Positions 8,899 to 21,257 of a stretch of DNA of 64,000 bases are shown one piece after another. The DNA is from Jejuia rubra. Its GTDB lineage: Bacteria > Bacteroidota > Bacteroidia > Flavobacteriales > Flavobacteriaceae. Each line of letters begins with the position of its first letter. Within the stretch, counting starts at the first letter, position 1. Both the position numbers and the translations under genes were made by a program. The stretch is taken from the NCBI RefSeq assembly GCF_042684665.1, contig NZ_JBHULY010000006.1, forward strand, positions 124,001-188,000, written 5' to 3'. The notes under the pieces are model-generated. The model did not search any database, was not told the DNA's origin, and saw only the letters and a program-made list of their open reading frames with translations.

Positions 8899-11800
8899 AT
8901 GAGACAAAAGTTAATTAACGTGCTGACGATACTTTTTGTATTGCACATTGGTGCACAAAATGCAGACGTTAGTGGAACCGTACTGGATAATACAGGTTTT
9001 CCGATTCCTGGTGTTAACGTTATTGTAAAAAACACCACAAAAGGAACTGTAACCGATTTTGACGGTAACTTCACCATCTCAGATGTCGAGACGGGTGCTA
9101 TTTTAAACTTTAGTTATGTTGGTTACATAACTAAAGAAGTAACTGTAGCAGGAAGTCAAAAATTAGAGATTCAACTCGAAGAGGATATCGCTACCCTCGA
9201 CGAGGTTGTAGTTGTAGGTTACGGTACCCAGAAAAAGAAAGAGGTGACAGGAGCCGTTTCGGTGGTGGATTCCGAAGCCATTGAAAAACTGAATCCGCAG
9301 CGTGTGGAGCAAGCCTTGCAAGGGCAAATCGCTGGTGTGAATGTTACTTCGACATCAGGTTCGCCAGGTGCGGGAGCAAACATTAGAATTCGTGGTGTTA
9401 CTACAAACGGGGATAACCGTCCGTTAATATTGGTGGATGGAAACGTCATTGAAGACTTATCCGTGATTAACCCTAGTGACATTAAAAGCGTAAACGTTCT
9501 AAAGGATGCTACAGCAGGTATATACGGTGTAAGAGGGGCCAATGGGGTTGTTTTGATTACCACGAAAACCGGTAGAAAAAACTCCGAGATGAAATTTCAA
9601 TTTGATGCATATACTGGATTCCAAACAACGAGCTCCAGGATAGATCTATTGGATCCATTCAATTTTGCCATTTATGTTAACGATGCTTTAGATGAAACGG
9701 AATATTTTGTCTACCCGCAAAAAGGTACGGATTGGCAAGATGAAGTTTTCAAGACCGCAGCTATTTCAAACATAAACTTTAGCGGTAGTGGTGGTACCGA
9801 AAAAGCGGCATATACTTTTGGTGTGTCCTACCTCAACCAAGATGGTATTGTAGGTGCAAGTAAAAATAATTTTGAGAGGGTAACAGCCCGTTTAGGACTT
9901 CAGTATGATATTTTAGAAAACCTGAAATTATCTACTACGGCTCTATATACTAAATCTACTAAGAATAATCTTCCAGAGGGTAGCATCGGATCTGTGTTGT
10001 ACAGTGCCGTTAATATCAATCCTGATTTGGCCGTTTATGATGATAATGGGGATTTTTCGCAGCCAACCCGAATATCTCAAATTGAAATCATCAATCCCTT
10101 AGCTCAGTTGGCTAACAACCATAACATAACAAGGGTAGATCGATACAGTGGTACTCTGGGGTTAGATTATACCTTTTTAGAGCATTTTACAGCAAGTTCA
10201 AAAATGCAGATCAATTACTCTAATGTATTGGACGATGTTTTTAGGCCCGTATTTGACTATGGCCCAGGAAGGTCTGCCAATATAAACGAGGTATCATCAA
10301 GTATAGACCCCGATACCGGAGAAACAATTTATGGAGGCGGTAATGAAATAGTAGACCATAGTGCAATTTTTACTGACTATACTTGGGACAACTATATTAA
10401 TTACAACAACACATTTGGAGAAGATCATGATGTTACCGTGTTGTTGGGTATGTCCATTTTCAGAACTCGCGGCCATTTTTATGGGGAGCAAGGTTTTGTA
10501 TTAAAAAATGGAAGTAACTCGGTATCCGATGCCTTTCAAGATGGATGGATCGGTGAACGGCTTGACCCTGTTCAAGGTAGAATAGTCAATCGATTTACCC
10601 CCGCCCAACTTGATTTAGGTCAAGAACAATTCGATTCCAGATTATCCTCCACATTTGCTCGGGTCCAATATAGCTTTAAGGGTAAATATTTATTGTCTGG
10701 TGTTATTCGTAGAGATGTGTCATCAAGGTTTTCTTCAATGAACGGTAATAATGTAGGTTATTTTCCATCTGGTTCTTTTGGTTGGAACATTTCGGATGAA
10801 GATTTTTTTAACAAAGATGGCTTGATTAATTCCTTAAAATTTAGGGCAAGTTATGGTATTATAGGAAATGACAGAATTGCTGACTTTGCTTTTTTAACGC
10901 GATTAAATGGTGAAGCTACTGTAGATTCCGGGAATACGATTACTGAAGCTGATTTACTTAATGGAGTAGGAGCGGGAACAATTGGTAATCCTGATCTTAA
11001 ATGGGAAGAGCAAGAAACGGCCAATATTGGTTTAGATGCAAGGATGTTTAATAATACAATCAGTATCACTGCAGATGTGTTTAGGAAGCAGACCAAAGAC
11101 CTATTGATTCAACCTCAAGCGTCAGGGGTATTAGGTGTTGGTGCTCCTGGAGCAGCTTCTCCCTTTATCAATGCCGGAACGGTAGAAAACAGAGGTATTG
11201 AGTTTATGATAGCGTACAGCAATGATTTCTCTGAAGACTTTTCTTTTAATACCAGTTTTAATATGACCTACTTAGAGAACGAAGTTGTATCATTAAATGG
11301 TAGAGAGGCGCCTGTAGGAGGGGAGTTTGGCGTTGGGATTAGCCAAAACGATATTTCCCGTATGGTGGTTGGTGAGCCGTTAGGGTATTTTCATGGATAC
11401 AAAACCGACGGCCTCTATCAAACGCAAGCAGAAATTGATGCGCTGGATGCATCATCTCCAACTGGCACATACAGCACTGTTGGGGAAGTGGCTCCAGGAG
11501 ATTTAAGATTTGTAGATACCAATGGAGACGGTCAAATTACTGATGCCGATAGGATGAATATTGGTGATGCAATCCCAGATTTTATATTTGGTTTCAATAT
11601 TGGCTTCAAATATAAAAGCTTCGATTTTAGCGCCAATGCATTTGCATCCGTAGGAAACGATATGATCCGTGATTACGAGCGTAAAGATGTGTTTGCCAAT
11701 AGAGGGGCATATATACTTAATCGATGGCAAGGTACCAACACAAGCAATGATGTACCCCGGGCTGTTGCAGGGGCAAATGTCAATACTGATTTATTCTCTG

Positions 11801-12057
11801 ATTTTGTAGTAGAAGACGCATCTTTCTTGCGTATTCAGAATATTCAAATAGGATATACCCTTGACCATCCCGGTTTTAAAAAATCAGGTATAGACAAGAT
11901 GAGAATTTATATTGCCGGTAATAACATATATACACTAACCGATTATCAAGGTTACGACCCATCTGCAACAAGTGGAGACCCTATTGGAGGAGGAATTGAC
12001 AAGGGTTTCTATCCTGTGGCTGCCAACTATTTATTAGGTGTTAATTTAAATTTCTAA
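8899..12057 (+). CDS. susC: SusC-like TonB-dependent outer-membrane transporter
   Basis: The 1052-residue protein has a signal peptide (about 1-20), a carboxypeptidase-regulatory-like domain (about 22-105, VSGTVLDNTGFPIPGVNV), the SusC hallmark DEVVVVGYGTQKKKEVTG (about 101-118), a plug domain (to about 230, with the typical VLKDATAGIYGVRGANGVV) and a 22-strand barrel ending in VNLNF. SusC proteins import glycans across the outer membrane using TonB energy, with SusD as lid. It is followed 4 bp later by susD. The setting among GH16, GH17 and GH30 genes points to beta-1,3-glucan (laminarin) oligosaccharides as cargo, which is inferred from context. Confidence 0.95.
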   Translation: MRQKLINVLTILFVLHIGAQNADVSGTVLDNTGFPIPGVNVIVKNTTKGTVTDFDGNFTISDVETGAILNFSYVGYITKEVTVAGSQKLEIQLEEDIATLDEVVVVGYGTQKKKEVTGAVSVVDSEAIEKLNPQRVEQALQGQIAGVNVTSTSGSPGAGANIRIRGVTTNGDNRPLILVDGNVIEDLSVINPSDIKSVNVLKDATAGIYGVRGANGVVLITTKTGRKNSEMKFQFDAYTGFQTTSSRIDLLDPFNFAIYVNDALDETEYFVYPQKGTDWQDEVFKTAAISNINFSGSGGTEKAAYTFGVSYLNQDGIVGASKNNFERVTARLGLQYDILENLKLSTTALYTKSTKNNLPEGSIGSVLYSAVNINPDLAVYDDNGDFSQPTRISQIEIINPLAQLANNHNITRVDRYSGTLGLDYTFLEHFTASSKMQINYSNVLDDVFRPVFDYGPGRSANINEVSSSIDPDTGETIYGGGNEIVDHSAIFTDYTWDNYINYNNTFGEDHDVTVLLGMSIFRTRGHFYGEQGFVLKNGSNSVSDAFQDGWIGERLDPVQGRIVNRFTPAQLDLGQEQFDSRLSSTFARVQYSFKGKYLLSGVIRRDVSSRFSSMNGNNVGYFPSGSFGWNISDEDFFNKDGLINSLKFRASYGIIGNDRIADFAFLTRLNGEATVDSGNTITEADLLNGVGAGTIGNPDLKWEEQETANIGLDARMFNNTISITADVFRKQTKDLLIQPQASGVLGVGAPGAASPFINAGTVENRGIEFMIAYSNDFSEDFSFNTSFNMTYLENEVVSLNGREAPVGGEFGVGISQNDISRMVVGEPLGYFHGYKTDGLYQTQAEIDALDASSPTGTYSTVGEVAPGDLRFVDTNGDGQITDADRMNIGDAIPDFIFGFNIGFKYKSFDFSANAFASVGNDMIRDYERKDVFANRGAYILNRWQGTNTSNDVPRAVAGANVNTDLFSDFVVEDASFLRIQNIQIGYTLDHPGFKKSGIDKMRIYIAGNNIYTLTDYQGYDPSATSGDPIGGGIDKGFYPVAANYLLGVNLNF

Positions 12058-12061
12058 AGCA

Positions 12062-13624
12062 ATGAAAAAGATGAAAAACATAAAAAATATTATACTTGTC
12101 GGACTCCTTTTTATGGTGGCCTGTGATGAATGGACAGAAGTAGACCCAATAGGACCTGTTGCAGAAAACTTTTTTAATTCTGAAGAGGAGTATGAAGATG
12201 CTTTACTAGGAGCTTACGATCTTTTACAAGGCGTGTTTTGGGGCAACCTAATTGCGGTTTCGGCCTCAGATGATTTTGGGTCAGGCGGAGATGCATTTAA
12301 CTACGATCAACCGGTTGTTCAAAATGTAAATTATTTGATTCATACTCCTGCAGACCAAGAACAAATCCGTAGCCATTGGCAATTGATGTATGCAGGTATA
12401 AACCGGGCCAATTATTTTTTAGAAAACAAAAATGCTTTGGATTTTTCGGGTAAAGACGAAATGGTAGCACAAGCGTATTTTTTACGAGCATTTTATACGT
12501 TTGAATTGGTAAAGTTTTTTGGGAACATTCCTTTAAAGGTGGAGGAACGAAATGGCGTAAACAGAATTGCAGATTCTCAGGTCCTGGCTGGTGATGAACT
12601 TTCTATGGTAAGGGTGTCTAGCATTGGTTTTGCCTATGATTTAATTCAGGAAGACCTAAAGGAAGCCATACCTAATTTGCCTGCTACTCAGGATCAGTCG
12701 TTCAAAGCCACCAAAGGTGCGGCGCAAGCCTTGTTAGGTAAAGCCTATTTATACGATAATGATTTTGAAAATGCTGCTGCTATTTTAAATGACCTGATAG
12801 CTAGTAACCAGTACAGCTTAATTACTGGTGAGGATTACGTTAACATGTTTACGACTGAAGGAGAGAATGGATCAGAATCTGTATTCGAAATCCAATATAC
12901 AAATGTAGAGGGTGCTGGATGGGATTGTATCCATTGTAGTGAGGGAAGCTATTTCGTGCAGTTCAATGGGCCAAGATCACCTTTTGATGATCCTGTTTAC
13001 GCATCGGGATGGGGCTTCTTATTGCCAACACCGATGTTATACGATTTATATGATGAAAATGAGGCAAGACGAGACGTTACCATTTTCGATTTACGAGAAT
13101 TAAGGGATTCTGGAGGCAATTATTCTGCACCTAGAGAAGATACAGGGTTCTATAACCATAAGTATATGCCTAGAAAAGCTGATAAGGCTGGCAACGCCAG
13201 TACACCCGAATTGGTGCACAAAAACAACTACCGGGCTATCCGCTATGCCGATGTACTGTTAATGGCTGCAGAGGCAGAAGCCCAAATTAGTGGCTCAAAT
13301 GCTGAAACTTATCTCAATATGGTGAGAGCAAGGGCCTATGGAAATAATAGCATGGACTATACGTCTGCTGAGGGACCGCTTTTGGAGGCTATTTATTTAG
13401 AAAGAAGAAAAGAGCTAGCGGGAGAAGGCCACAGGTTTTTCGATTTGGTAAGAACTGGAAGAGCAAAGGCGGCTTTTGACGCCTACAACGATAATAAACC
13501 TGAAGATTTTGAAGCCATCAACTTTGTTTTAGGAAAACATGAGGTGTTTCCAATACCAGAAATTGAACTAAAGTTGGCTTTGGCCGAAGAGCAGTGGGGC
13601 CAAAATCCGGGATATTCTAACTAA
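12062..13624 (+). CDS. susD: SusD-like glycan-binding surface lipoprotein
   Basis: The 520-residue protein has a lipoprotein signal with Cys21 (LLFMVAC) and the RagB/SusD fold, seen in the TPR-like helices (YFLRAFYTFELVKFFG near 140) and the C-terminal RRKELAGEGHRFFDLVRTG block. A start at the second Met (12071) is equally possible. It caps the SusC barrel and binds glycan at the cell surface. The pair is almost contiguous with susC, so they are co-translated. Confidence 0.95.
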   Translation: MKKMKNIKNIILVGLLFMVACDEWTEVDPIGPVAENFFNSEEEYEDALLGAYDLLQGVFWGNLIAVSASDDFGSGGDAFNYDQPVVQNVNYLIHTPADQEQIRSHWQLMYAGINRANYFLENKNALDFSGKDEMVAQAYFLRAFYTFELVKFFGNIPLKVEERNGVNRIADSQVLAGDELSMVRVSSIGFAYDLIQEDLKEAIPNLPATQDQSFKATKGAAQALLGKAYLYDNDFENAAAILNDLIASNQYSLITGEDYVNMFTTEGENGSESVFEIQYTNVEGAGWDCIHCSEGSYFVQFNGPRSPFDDPVYASGWGFLLPTPMLYDLYDENEARRDVTIFDLRELRDSGGNYSAPREDTGFYNHKYMPRKADKAGNASTPELVHKNNYRAIRYADVLLMAAEAEAQISGSNAETYLNMVRARAYGNNSMDYTSAEGPLLEAIYLERRKELAGEGHRFFDLVRTGRAKAAFDAYNDNKPEDFEAINFVLGKHEVFPIPEIELKLALAEEQWGQNPGYSN

Positions 13625-13639
13625 AGACTAAACTAAATA

Positions 13640-15562
13640 ATGAAAACAATAAAAATTAAAGAGATGAATGTTTTAAAAAAAGGATTTTACATCGCATCAG
13701 TACTTTTCCTTAGTATCGCGGCGATATCATGTGAAGAAGATGATCAATTGAATATCATCGCTGGACTGGATTTCAATATTGCTACATTGAACCCCGAGGG
13801 TAACAGAGTAGGTGTAATTGCTACCACCGTGCCACCGGATGGTCGCATTGTATATACTGTAAATTTTGGCGACCCAAGTGGAGTGGATGTAGCGGATGGT
13901 AGTGCAGACCGTACTAAGGATTTAATCCAAAAGACCAGTGGTCCAATGGTTATATATGAGTATCCAGAACTTGAAGAATCAGTACTCTATAATATTACCG
14001 TTACTGCTTCGCTTCCTGGGCGTGAAGATGTTTCAATTACAAAAGAGCATGCGGTTATTTATAAACCTGTTGACACAGGAGGAGGCTCAAGTGGAGGAGG
14101 TTCTCCAATTGCTGGTACATGGCGATTGGCTCCGGAGGCCGCAGCTTTGGGTGTTGGCCCGGCTCTTAATGATGTGTCATGGTGGTCAAATGCCGAGGAG
14201 GATGTTACGACTAGAGATTGCCTGTTTGATGATACCTATGTATTTAATCCTGATGGTACGTTTCAAAACATGCTGGGTGCAGAAACATGGATAGAACCAT
14301 GGCAAGGTGCAGCTGCCGAAGAATGTGGGGCTCCAGTATTCCCACATGATGGTACTGCTAGCGCAACTTATGCTTATGATGCTGGGGCCGGTACTATCAC
14401 ATTAAACGGTAGGGGTGCTTTCCTAGGATTATCAAAAGTTACGAACGGAGGAGAATTGGCTAGCCCAGGTGATGCACCAGAATCCGTTACCTATATGGTC
14501 ACACTTTCTGATGATGGTAATACTATGGAACTTGATATTAATTTTGGTCCTGGATTCTGGTCGTTTAGGCTTATCAAAGATGTACCACCAGCTATTACTG
14601 GTACTTGGAGATTGGCTCCAGAAGCCGCTGCTCTTGGTGTTGGTCCTGTGAAAGATGATGTGTCTTGGTGGTCAAATGCTTCTGAAGATGTTACTACAAG
14701 AGCATGTTTGTTTGACGATCAATATGTATTTAATTCTGATGGTACCTTCCAAAATATTTTAGGAGATCAAACTTGGTTGGAACCATGGCAAGGAGCTTCT
14801 GCTGAGGAATGCGGCACACCTGTGTTCCCTCATGACGGTACGGCTTCGGCAACTTATGACTATGATGAAGGAGCGGGTACTTTAACTATAGATGGACGAG
14901 GTGCTTTCATGGGCTTGGCAAAAGTTACTAACGCTGGAGAACTTGCATCTCCAGGAGATACTCCGGATTCCGTTACTTACGAAATTACGTTATCTGATGA
15001 TGGAAATACAATGGAGCTTGATATTAATTTTGGTCCTGGGTATTGGTCTTTCAAATTGGTTAAGGATGTGCCTCCCGCAAATCCTTTGGTAGGAACTTGG
15101 AAGTTAGCACCAGAAGCCGCAGCATTAGGTGTTGGCCCGGCTCTTAATGACGTGTCTTGGTGGTCAAATGCTTCAGAAGATGTTACAACTAGAGCATGCT
15201 TGTTTGATGATGAGTATGTGTTTAATAATGACGGAACCTTCCAGAATATTTTGGGAGATCAAACTTGGTTGGAGCCATGGCAAGGTGCGTCAGCTGAAGA
15301 ATGTGGTACTCCAGTATTCCCTCACGATGGGACGGCCTCGGCGACTTATGACTATGATGAAGGCGCAGGGACATTGACTATCGATGGCAGAGGAGCTTTC
15401 CTTGGTTTAGCTAAAGTAACCAACTCAGGTGAGCTTGCTTCATCAGGTGATGCGCCAGATTCAGTTACCTATGAAATCACGCTTTCTGATGGAGGCAATA
15501 CGATGGAACTCGACATTAATTTCGGTCCGGGGTATTGGTCCTTCAAATTGGTAAAGCAGTAA
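13640..15562 (+). CDS. Surface lipoprotein with PKD-like domain and three tandem 160-residue modules
   Basis: The 640-residue protein occupies the SusE/surface-glycan-binding position right after susD. It has a lipoprotein signal (Cys31, AAISC), an Ig/PKD-like domain (about 38-142), a Gly/Ser linker (146-155) and three near-identical modules at about 159-320, 321-482 and 485-640. Each module starts GTW(R/K)LAPEAAALGVGP, carries WWSN, one pair of cysteines, the run EPWQGA, and ends in FGPGxWSFxL(I/V)K. The many tryptophans fit a beta-sandwich that stacks on sugar rings. I cannot name the module family. A glycan-binding role is inferred from position and composition. The second Met (13664) is an alternative start. 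Confidence 0.85.
   Translation: MKTIKIKEMNVLKKGFYIASVLFLSIAAISCEEDDQLNIIAGLDFNIATLNPEGNRVGVIATTVPPDGRIVYTVNFGDPSGVDVADGSADRTKDLIQKTSGPMVIYEYPELEESVLYNITVTASLPGREDVSITKEHAVIYKPVDTGGGSSGGGSPIAGTWRLAPEAAALGVGPALNDVSWWSNAEEDVTTRDCLFDDTYVFNPDGTFQNMLGAETWIEPWQGAAAEECGAPVFPHDGTASATYAYDAGAGTITLNGRGAFLGLSKVTNGGELASPGDAPESVTYMVTLSDDGNTMELDINFGPGFWSFRLIKDVPPAITGTWRLAPEAAALGVGPVKDDVSWWSNASEDVTTRACLFDDQYVFNSDGTFQNILGDQTWLEPWQGASAEECGTPVFPHDGTASATYDYDEGAGTLTIDGRGAFMGLAKVTNAGELASPGDTPDSVTYEITLSDDGNTMELDINFGPGYWSFKLVKDVPPANPLVGTWKLAPEAAALGVGPALNDVSWWSNASEDVTTRACLFDDEYVFNNDGTFQNILGDQTWLEPWQGASAEECGTPVFPHDGTASATYDYDEGAGTLTIDGRGAFLGLAKVTNSGELASSGDAPDSVTYEITLSDGGNTMELDINFGPGYWSFKLVKQ
14114..15559 (+). repeat. 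Triplicated coding module, about 486 bp each
   Basis: Three direct copies begin at about 14114, 14600 and 15092. Protein identity between copies is high while synonymous sites differ widely, so copies are kept alike by selection rather than by very recent duplication. Confidence 0.85.
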
Positions 15563-15668
15563 GCTGAATATTGATAAATAAATTTAGATACAAGGCGGTA
15601 TCTATAGTGATATCGCTTTGGTTTCTAGATTAGCATAATCAACTCACATCAACATAACTAAATCAAAT

Positions 15669-18863
<3,195 letters not shown>

Positions 18864-18876
18864 CAAAGCTTTAATT

Positions 18877-20313
18877 ATGAAAAAATTAAATATAAAATAC
18901 CACATTGTTTTTCCTGTTTTAGGATTAATATGTGTAGTCATAGCAAGCTGTGAAAGAGGCTTTTCAGATGATATCGATTTTGCTACTTTTCCCAGCACCG
19001 CGGAAATATATATCGATGACCCTGTTGGATTAACAGACGAGTTTTTTGAGTCTTTTGACCCGGCTACAGGTGCCAATCCAGAAGGTTTTGGAGTAGACGC
19101 TAATGAGGCGTATCAAGGTAATTCCTCAATAAGAATTGATGTTCCAGCACCCGATGATCCAGACGGGGCCTATATTGGAGGTATTTTTAGGGATCGAGGT
19201 GAAGGCAGGAATTTGACTGGTTTTGACGCTTTAACCTTCTGGGCCAAGGGTTCAACCACCAGTTCAATAGAGCAGGTAGGTTTTGGAAATGATTTTGGAG
19301 AGAATAAATATGCCGTTGTTTTAGAAGATGTAGCCTTATCCACAACATGGAAGAAATATTATATACCAATTCCAGACCCTTCTAAATTAGTTCAGGAAAG
19401 AGGAATGTTTATTTTCAGTGCCAATGCAAATGATAATAATGGCGTAGGCTTTACCATTTGGATCGATGAGTTGCAATTTGAGAATTTAGGGACGATAGCT
19501 CAGGCAAGACCTGCAATACTTGGTGGCCAAGACCAAACAGCGCAGGCTAATGTGGATAGTTCAGTTCCAATTATCGGGTTAACTCAAACTTTTAATGTAA
19601 CCAATGGCCGAGACGTTACCGTAAAAGTAACTCCTGCTTATTTCGATTTTGAAACCTCAAACCCGTTTGTAGCTTCTGTAGATGATAGAGGTCTAGTTAC
19701 AATTGTTGGTGAAGGTAATATCGATCCAAATACGGGACAACCTGATAATAAAGCTACAATTACAGCAAAGTTGGGTGAAGTTCAAGCGGCAGGATCTTTA
19801 ACAGTAGAAGCCGTAAACCTTAATGTGCTTTCAATTTTTAGTGATGTATTTGCCAATGTTCCTGTCGATAATTACAACGGTTTTTACATCGACGGCTTTC
19901 AAACCACGCTTGGCGGAGCTGTTGAAGAAAATGGAACAAATATCATTGACTACACAATGATGAATTTCGTAGCGATTGAGTTCTATGGAAGAGGAGGAAG
20001 TGGTGTAGTACCTCTGGATGCAACAGAGATGACACATATGCATATTGATGTAAGGGTAAATGAAACGGTTGAGGCTTCTGATTTCTTTAGAATCGAACTT
20101 TTCAACAATTTCACTTTGGGTAATAGCGTATCAGGCGCATATACTATTCCTGGAACAGATTTATTAAGTAACGAGTGGGTGCAGTTTGATATTCCCTTAT
20201 CCAATTTTGTTGGTCTGAGTGCCCAAGATGCCCTTGGAGCTATAATATTTGTGTCCGATGCTACCATTGCCAATGTGTCCTTAGATAACATTTATTTCTA
20301 TGCTGAAAATTAA
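18877..20313 (+). CDS. Surface lipoprotein with two carbohydrate-binding-like modules and an Ig-like domain
   Basis: The 478-residue protein has a lipoprotein signal (Cys25, VIASC). An N-terminal beta-sandwich (about 45-215) resembles CBM11-like or galactose-binding folds (LTFWAKGS, WKKYYIPIPD, FTIWIDELQFE). A bacterial Ig-like Big_2-type domain follows (about 235-320, SNPFVASVDDRGLVTIVGEG). A second beta-sandwich of the same type ends the protein (about 325-478, THMHIDVRVN, WVQFDIPLSNF, VSLDNIYFYAE). No catalytic residues are visible. It is probably a surface glucan-binding protein that works with SusD and the GH16 enzyme encoded next; its stop codon falls just before the chosen GH16 start. 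Confidence 0.82.
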   Translation: MKKLNIKYHIVFPVLGLICVVIASCERGFSDDIDFATFPSTAEIYIDDPVGLTDEFFESFDPATGANPEGFGVDANEAYQGNSSIRIDVPAPDDPDGAYIGGIFRDRGEGRNLTGFDALTFWAKGSTTSSIEQVGFGNDFGENKYAVVLEDVALSTTWKKYYIPIPDPSKLVQERGMFIFSANANDNNGVGFTIWIDELQFENLGTIAQARPAILGGQDQTAQANVDSSVPIIGLTQTFNVTNGRDVTVKVTPAYFDFETSNPFVASVDDRGLVTIVGEGNIDPNTGQPDNKATITAKLGEVQAAGSLTVEAVNLNVLSIFSDVFANVPVDNYNGFYIDGFQTTLGGAVEENGTNIIDYTMMNFVAIEFYGRGGSGVVPLDATEMTHMHIDVRVNETVEASDFFRIELFNNFTLGNSVSGAYTIPGTDLLSNEWVQFDIPLSNFVGLSAQDALGAIIFVSDATIANVSLDNIYFYAEN

Positions 20314-20326
20314 TAAACAGAAAAAC

Positions 20327-21190
20327 ATGAATTTTATAAACAAAATAAAAACAAAACCGGTTCATTTATTATGTCTCTTATTAACGGCACTAACGCTAGG
20401 AGGAATTGCTTTTAGTTGTGATCCGGCTGGAGACCAAGTAGTAACTAATTTTGAAACCCTAACGATGAGCGATGAGTTTGATGTTGATGGTGCGCCAAAT
20501 CCAGCCGTATGGGGATACGATATTGGCATTGGGGATAACGGTTGGGGGAATAACGAATTGCAGTATTATACAGATAGACCTGAAAATGTTAGAGTGGAAG
20601 ATGGTATGCTCAAAATTACAGCAATTCAAGAAAGCTTTGAAGGCTCTGGCTACACATCTGCTAGGCTCATAACAAAAGGGCTATTTGAACAACAGTATGG
20701 CAGATTTGAAGCTAGAATGAAACTGCCATTTGGAAAAGGTATGTGGCCAGCATTTTGGTTACTGGGAGCAAACATCGATGATATTGGATGGCCGTTTTGT
20801 GGGGAGATTGATGTTATGGAAAATGGGGGGTCTAATCCCACAACCGTCAGTGCTGCGGTACATGGCCCGGGATATAGCGGAGGAGAGCCAATTAAAAAGG
20901 AATATGGGTTCATGAAATCTCGTGTTGATACCGAATTTCATATTTATGGAATTGAGTGGGGTCCGGGCTACATTAATTTTTATGTAGATGATGCATTGTA
21001 TCTCCAGATCACTCCAGATAGCTTGGAAGAAGAGGACGTCGATAGGTCTCAGTGGGTATTTGACAATGGACCATTTTTCATGATCCTCAACTTGGCTGTC
21101 GGCGGTAATTTTGATGGAAATCCAGATGCTGATACTGTCTTTCCTCAGACCATGTACATCGACTATGTAAGAGTTTACGCGGCAGATTAA
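20327..21190 (+). CDS. GH16 endo-beta-1,3-glucanase (laminarinase), lipoprotein
   Basis: The 287-residue protein is a GH16 enzyme with the catalytic motif GEIDVMENGG: nucleophile Glu160, Asp162 and acid/base Glu165. The methionine in the motif matches the laminarinase type. WPAFWLLG and the C-terminal MYIDYVRVY strand are also typical. I chose ATG 20327 over 20300 because it gives a normal lipoprotein signal (Cys31, IAFSC) and avoids overlap with the upstream gene. It cuts internal beta-1,3 bonds at the cell surface or in the periplasm. A strong hairpin follows at 21203-21240. Confidence 0.93.
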   Translation: MNFINKIKTKPVHLLCLLLTALTLGGIAFSCDPAGDQVVTNFETLTMSDEFDVDGAPNPAVWGYDIGIGDNGWGNNELQYYTDRPENVRVEDGMLKITAIQESFEGSGYTSARLITKGLFEQQYGRFEARMKLPFGKGMWPAFWLLGANIDDIGWPFCGEIDVMENGGSNPTTVSAAVHGPGYSGGEPIKKEYGFMKSRVDTEFHIYGIEWGPGYINFYVDDALYLQITPDSLEEEDVDRSQWVFDNGPFFMILNLAVGGNFDGNPDADTVFPQTMYIDYVRVYAAD

Positions 21191-21202
21191 ATAACTTTTT
21201 AT

Positions 21203-21240
21203 TAAAGGGTTGGTTTTGATTTGTATAAACCAACCCTTTA
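21203..21240. other. Perfect 14-bp hairpin between GH16 and the phosphorylase gene
   Basis: TAAAGGGTTGGTTT (21203-21216) and its exact complement (21227-21240) enclose a 10-nt loop. On the plus strand it is followed by AAAAG, not a T run, so it is a poor intrinsic terminator there; it may be an mRNA stability or processing element that sets different levels for surface and cytosolic genes. Confidence 0.7.
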
Positions 21241-21257
21241 AAAGCTACAACCAAACT

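Noticed and set aside
13938..15377. Plus-strand open frames overlapping the triplicated lipoprotein
   Set aside because: They are alternative-frame reads of the repeats, with no signal or start support.
15586..15603. Small hairpin AGATAC / GTATCT after the triplicated lipoprotein gene
   Set aside because: Six base pairs with no T run is too weak to call a terminator.
21203..21250. Hairpin as a true rho-independent terminator
   Set aside because: The plus strand lacks a T run after the stem; kept as an RNA structure only.
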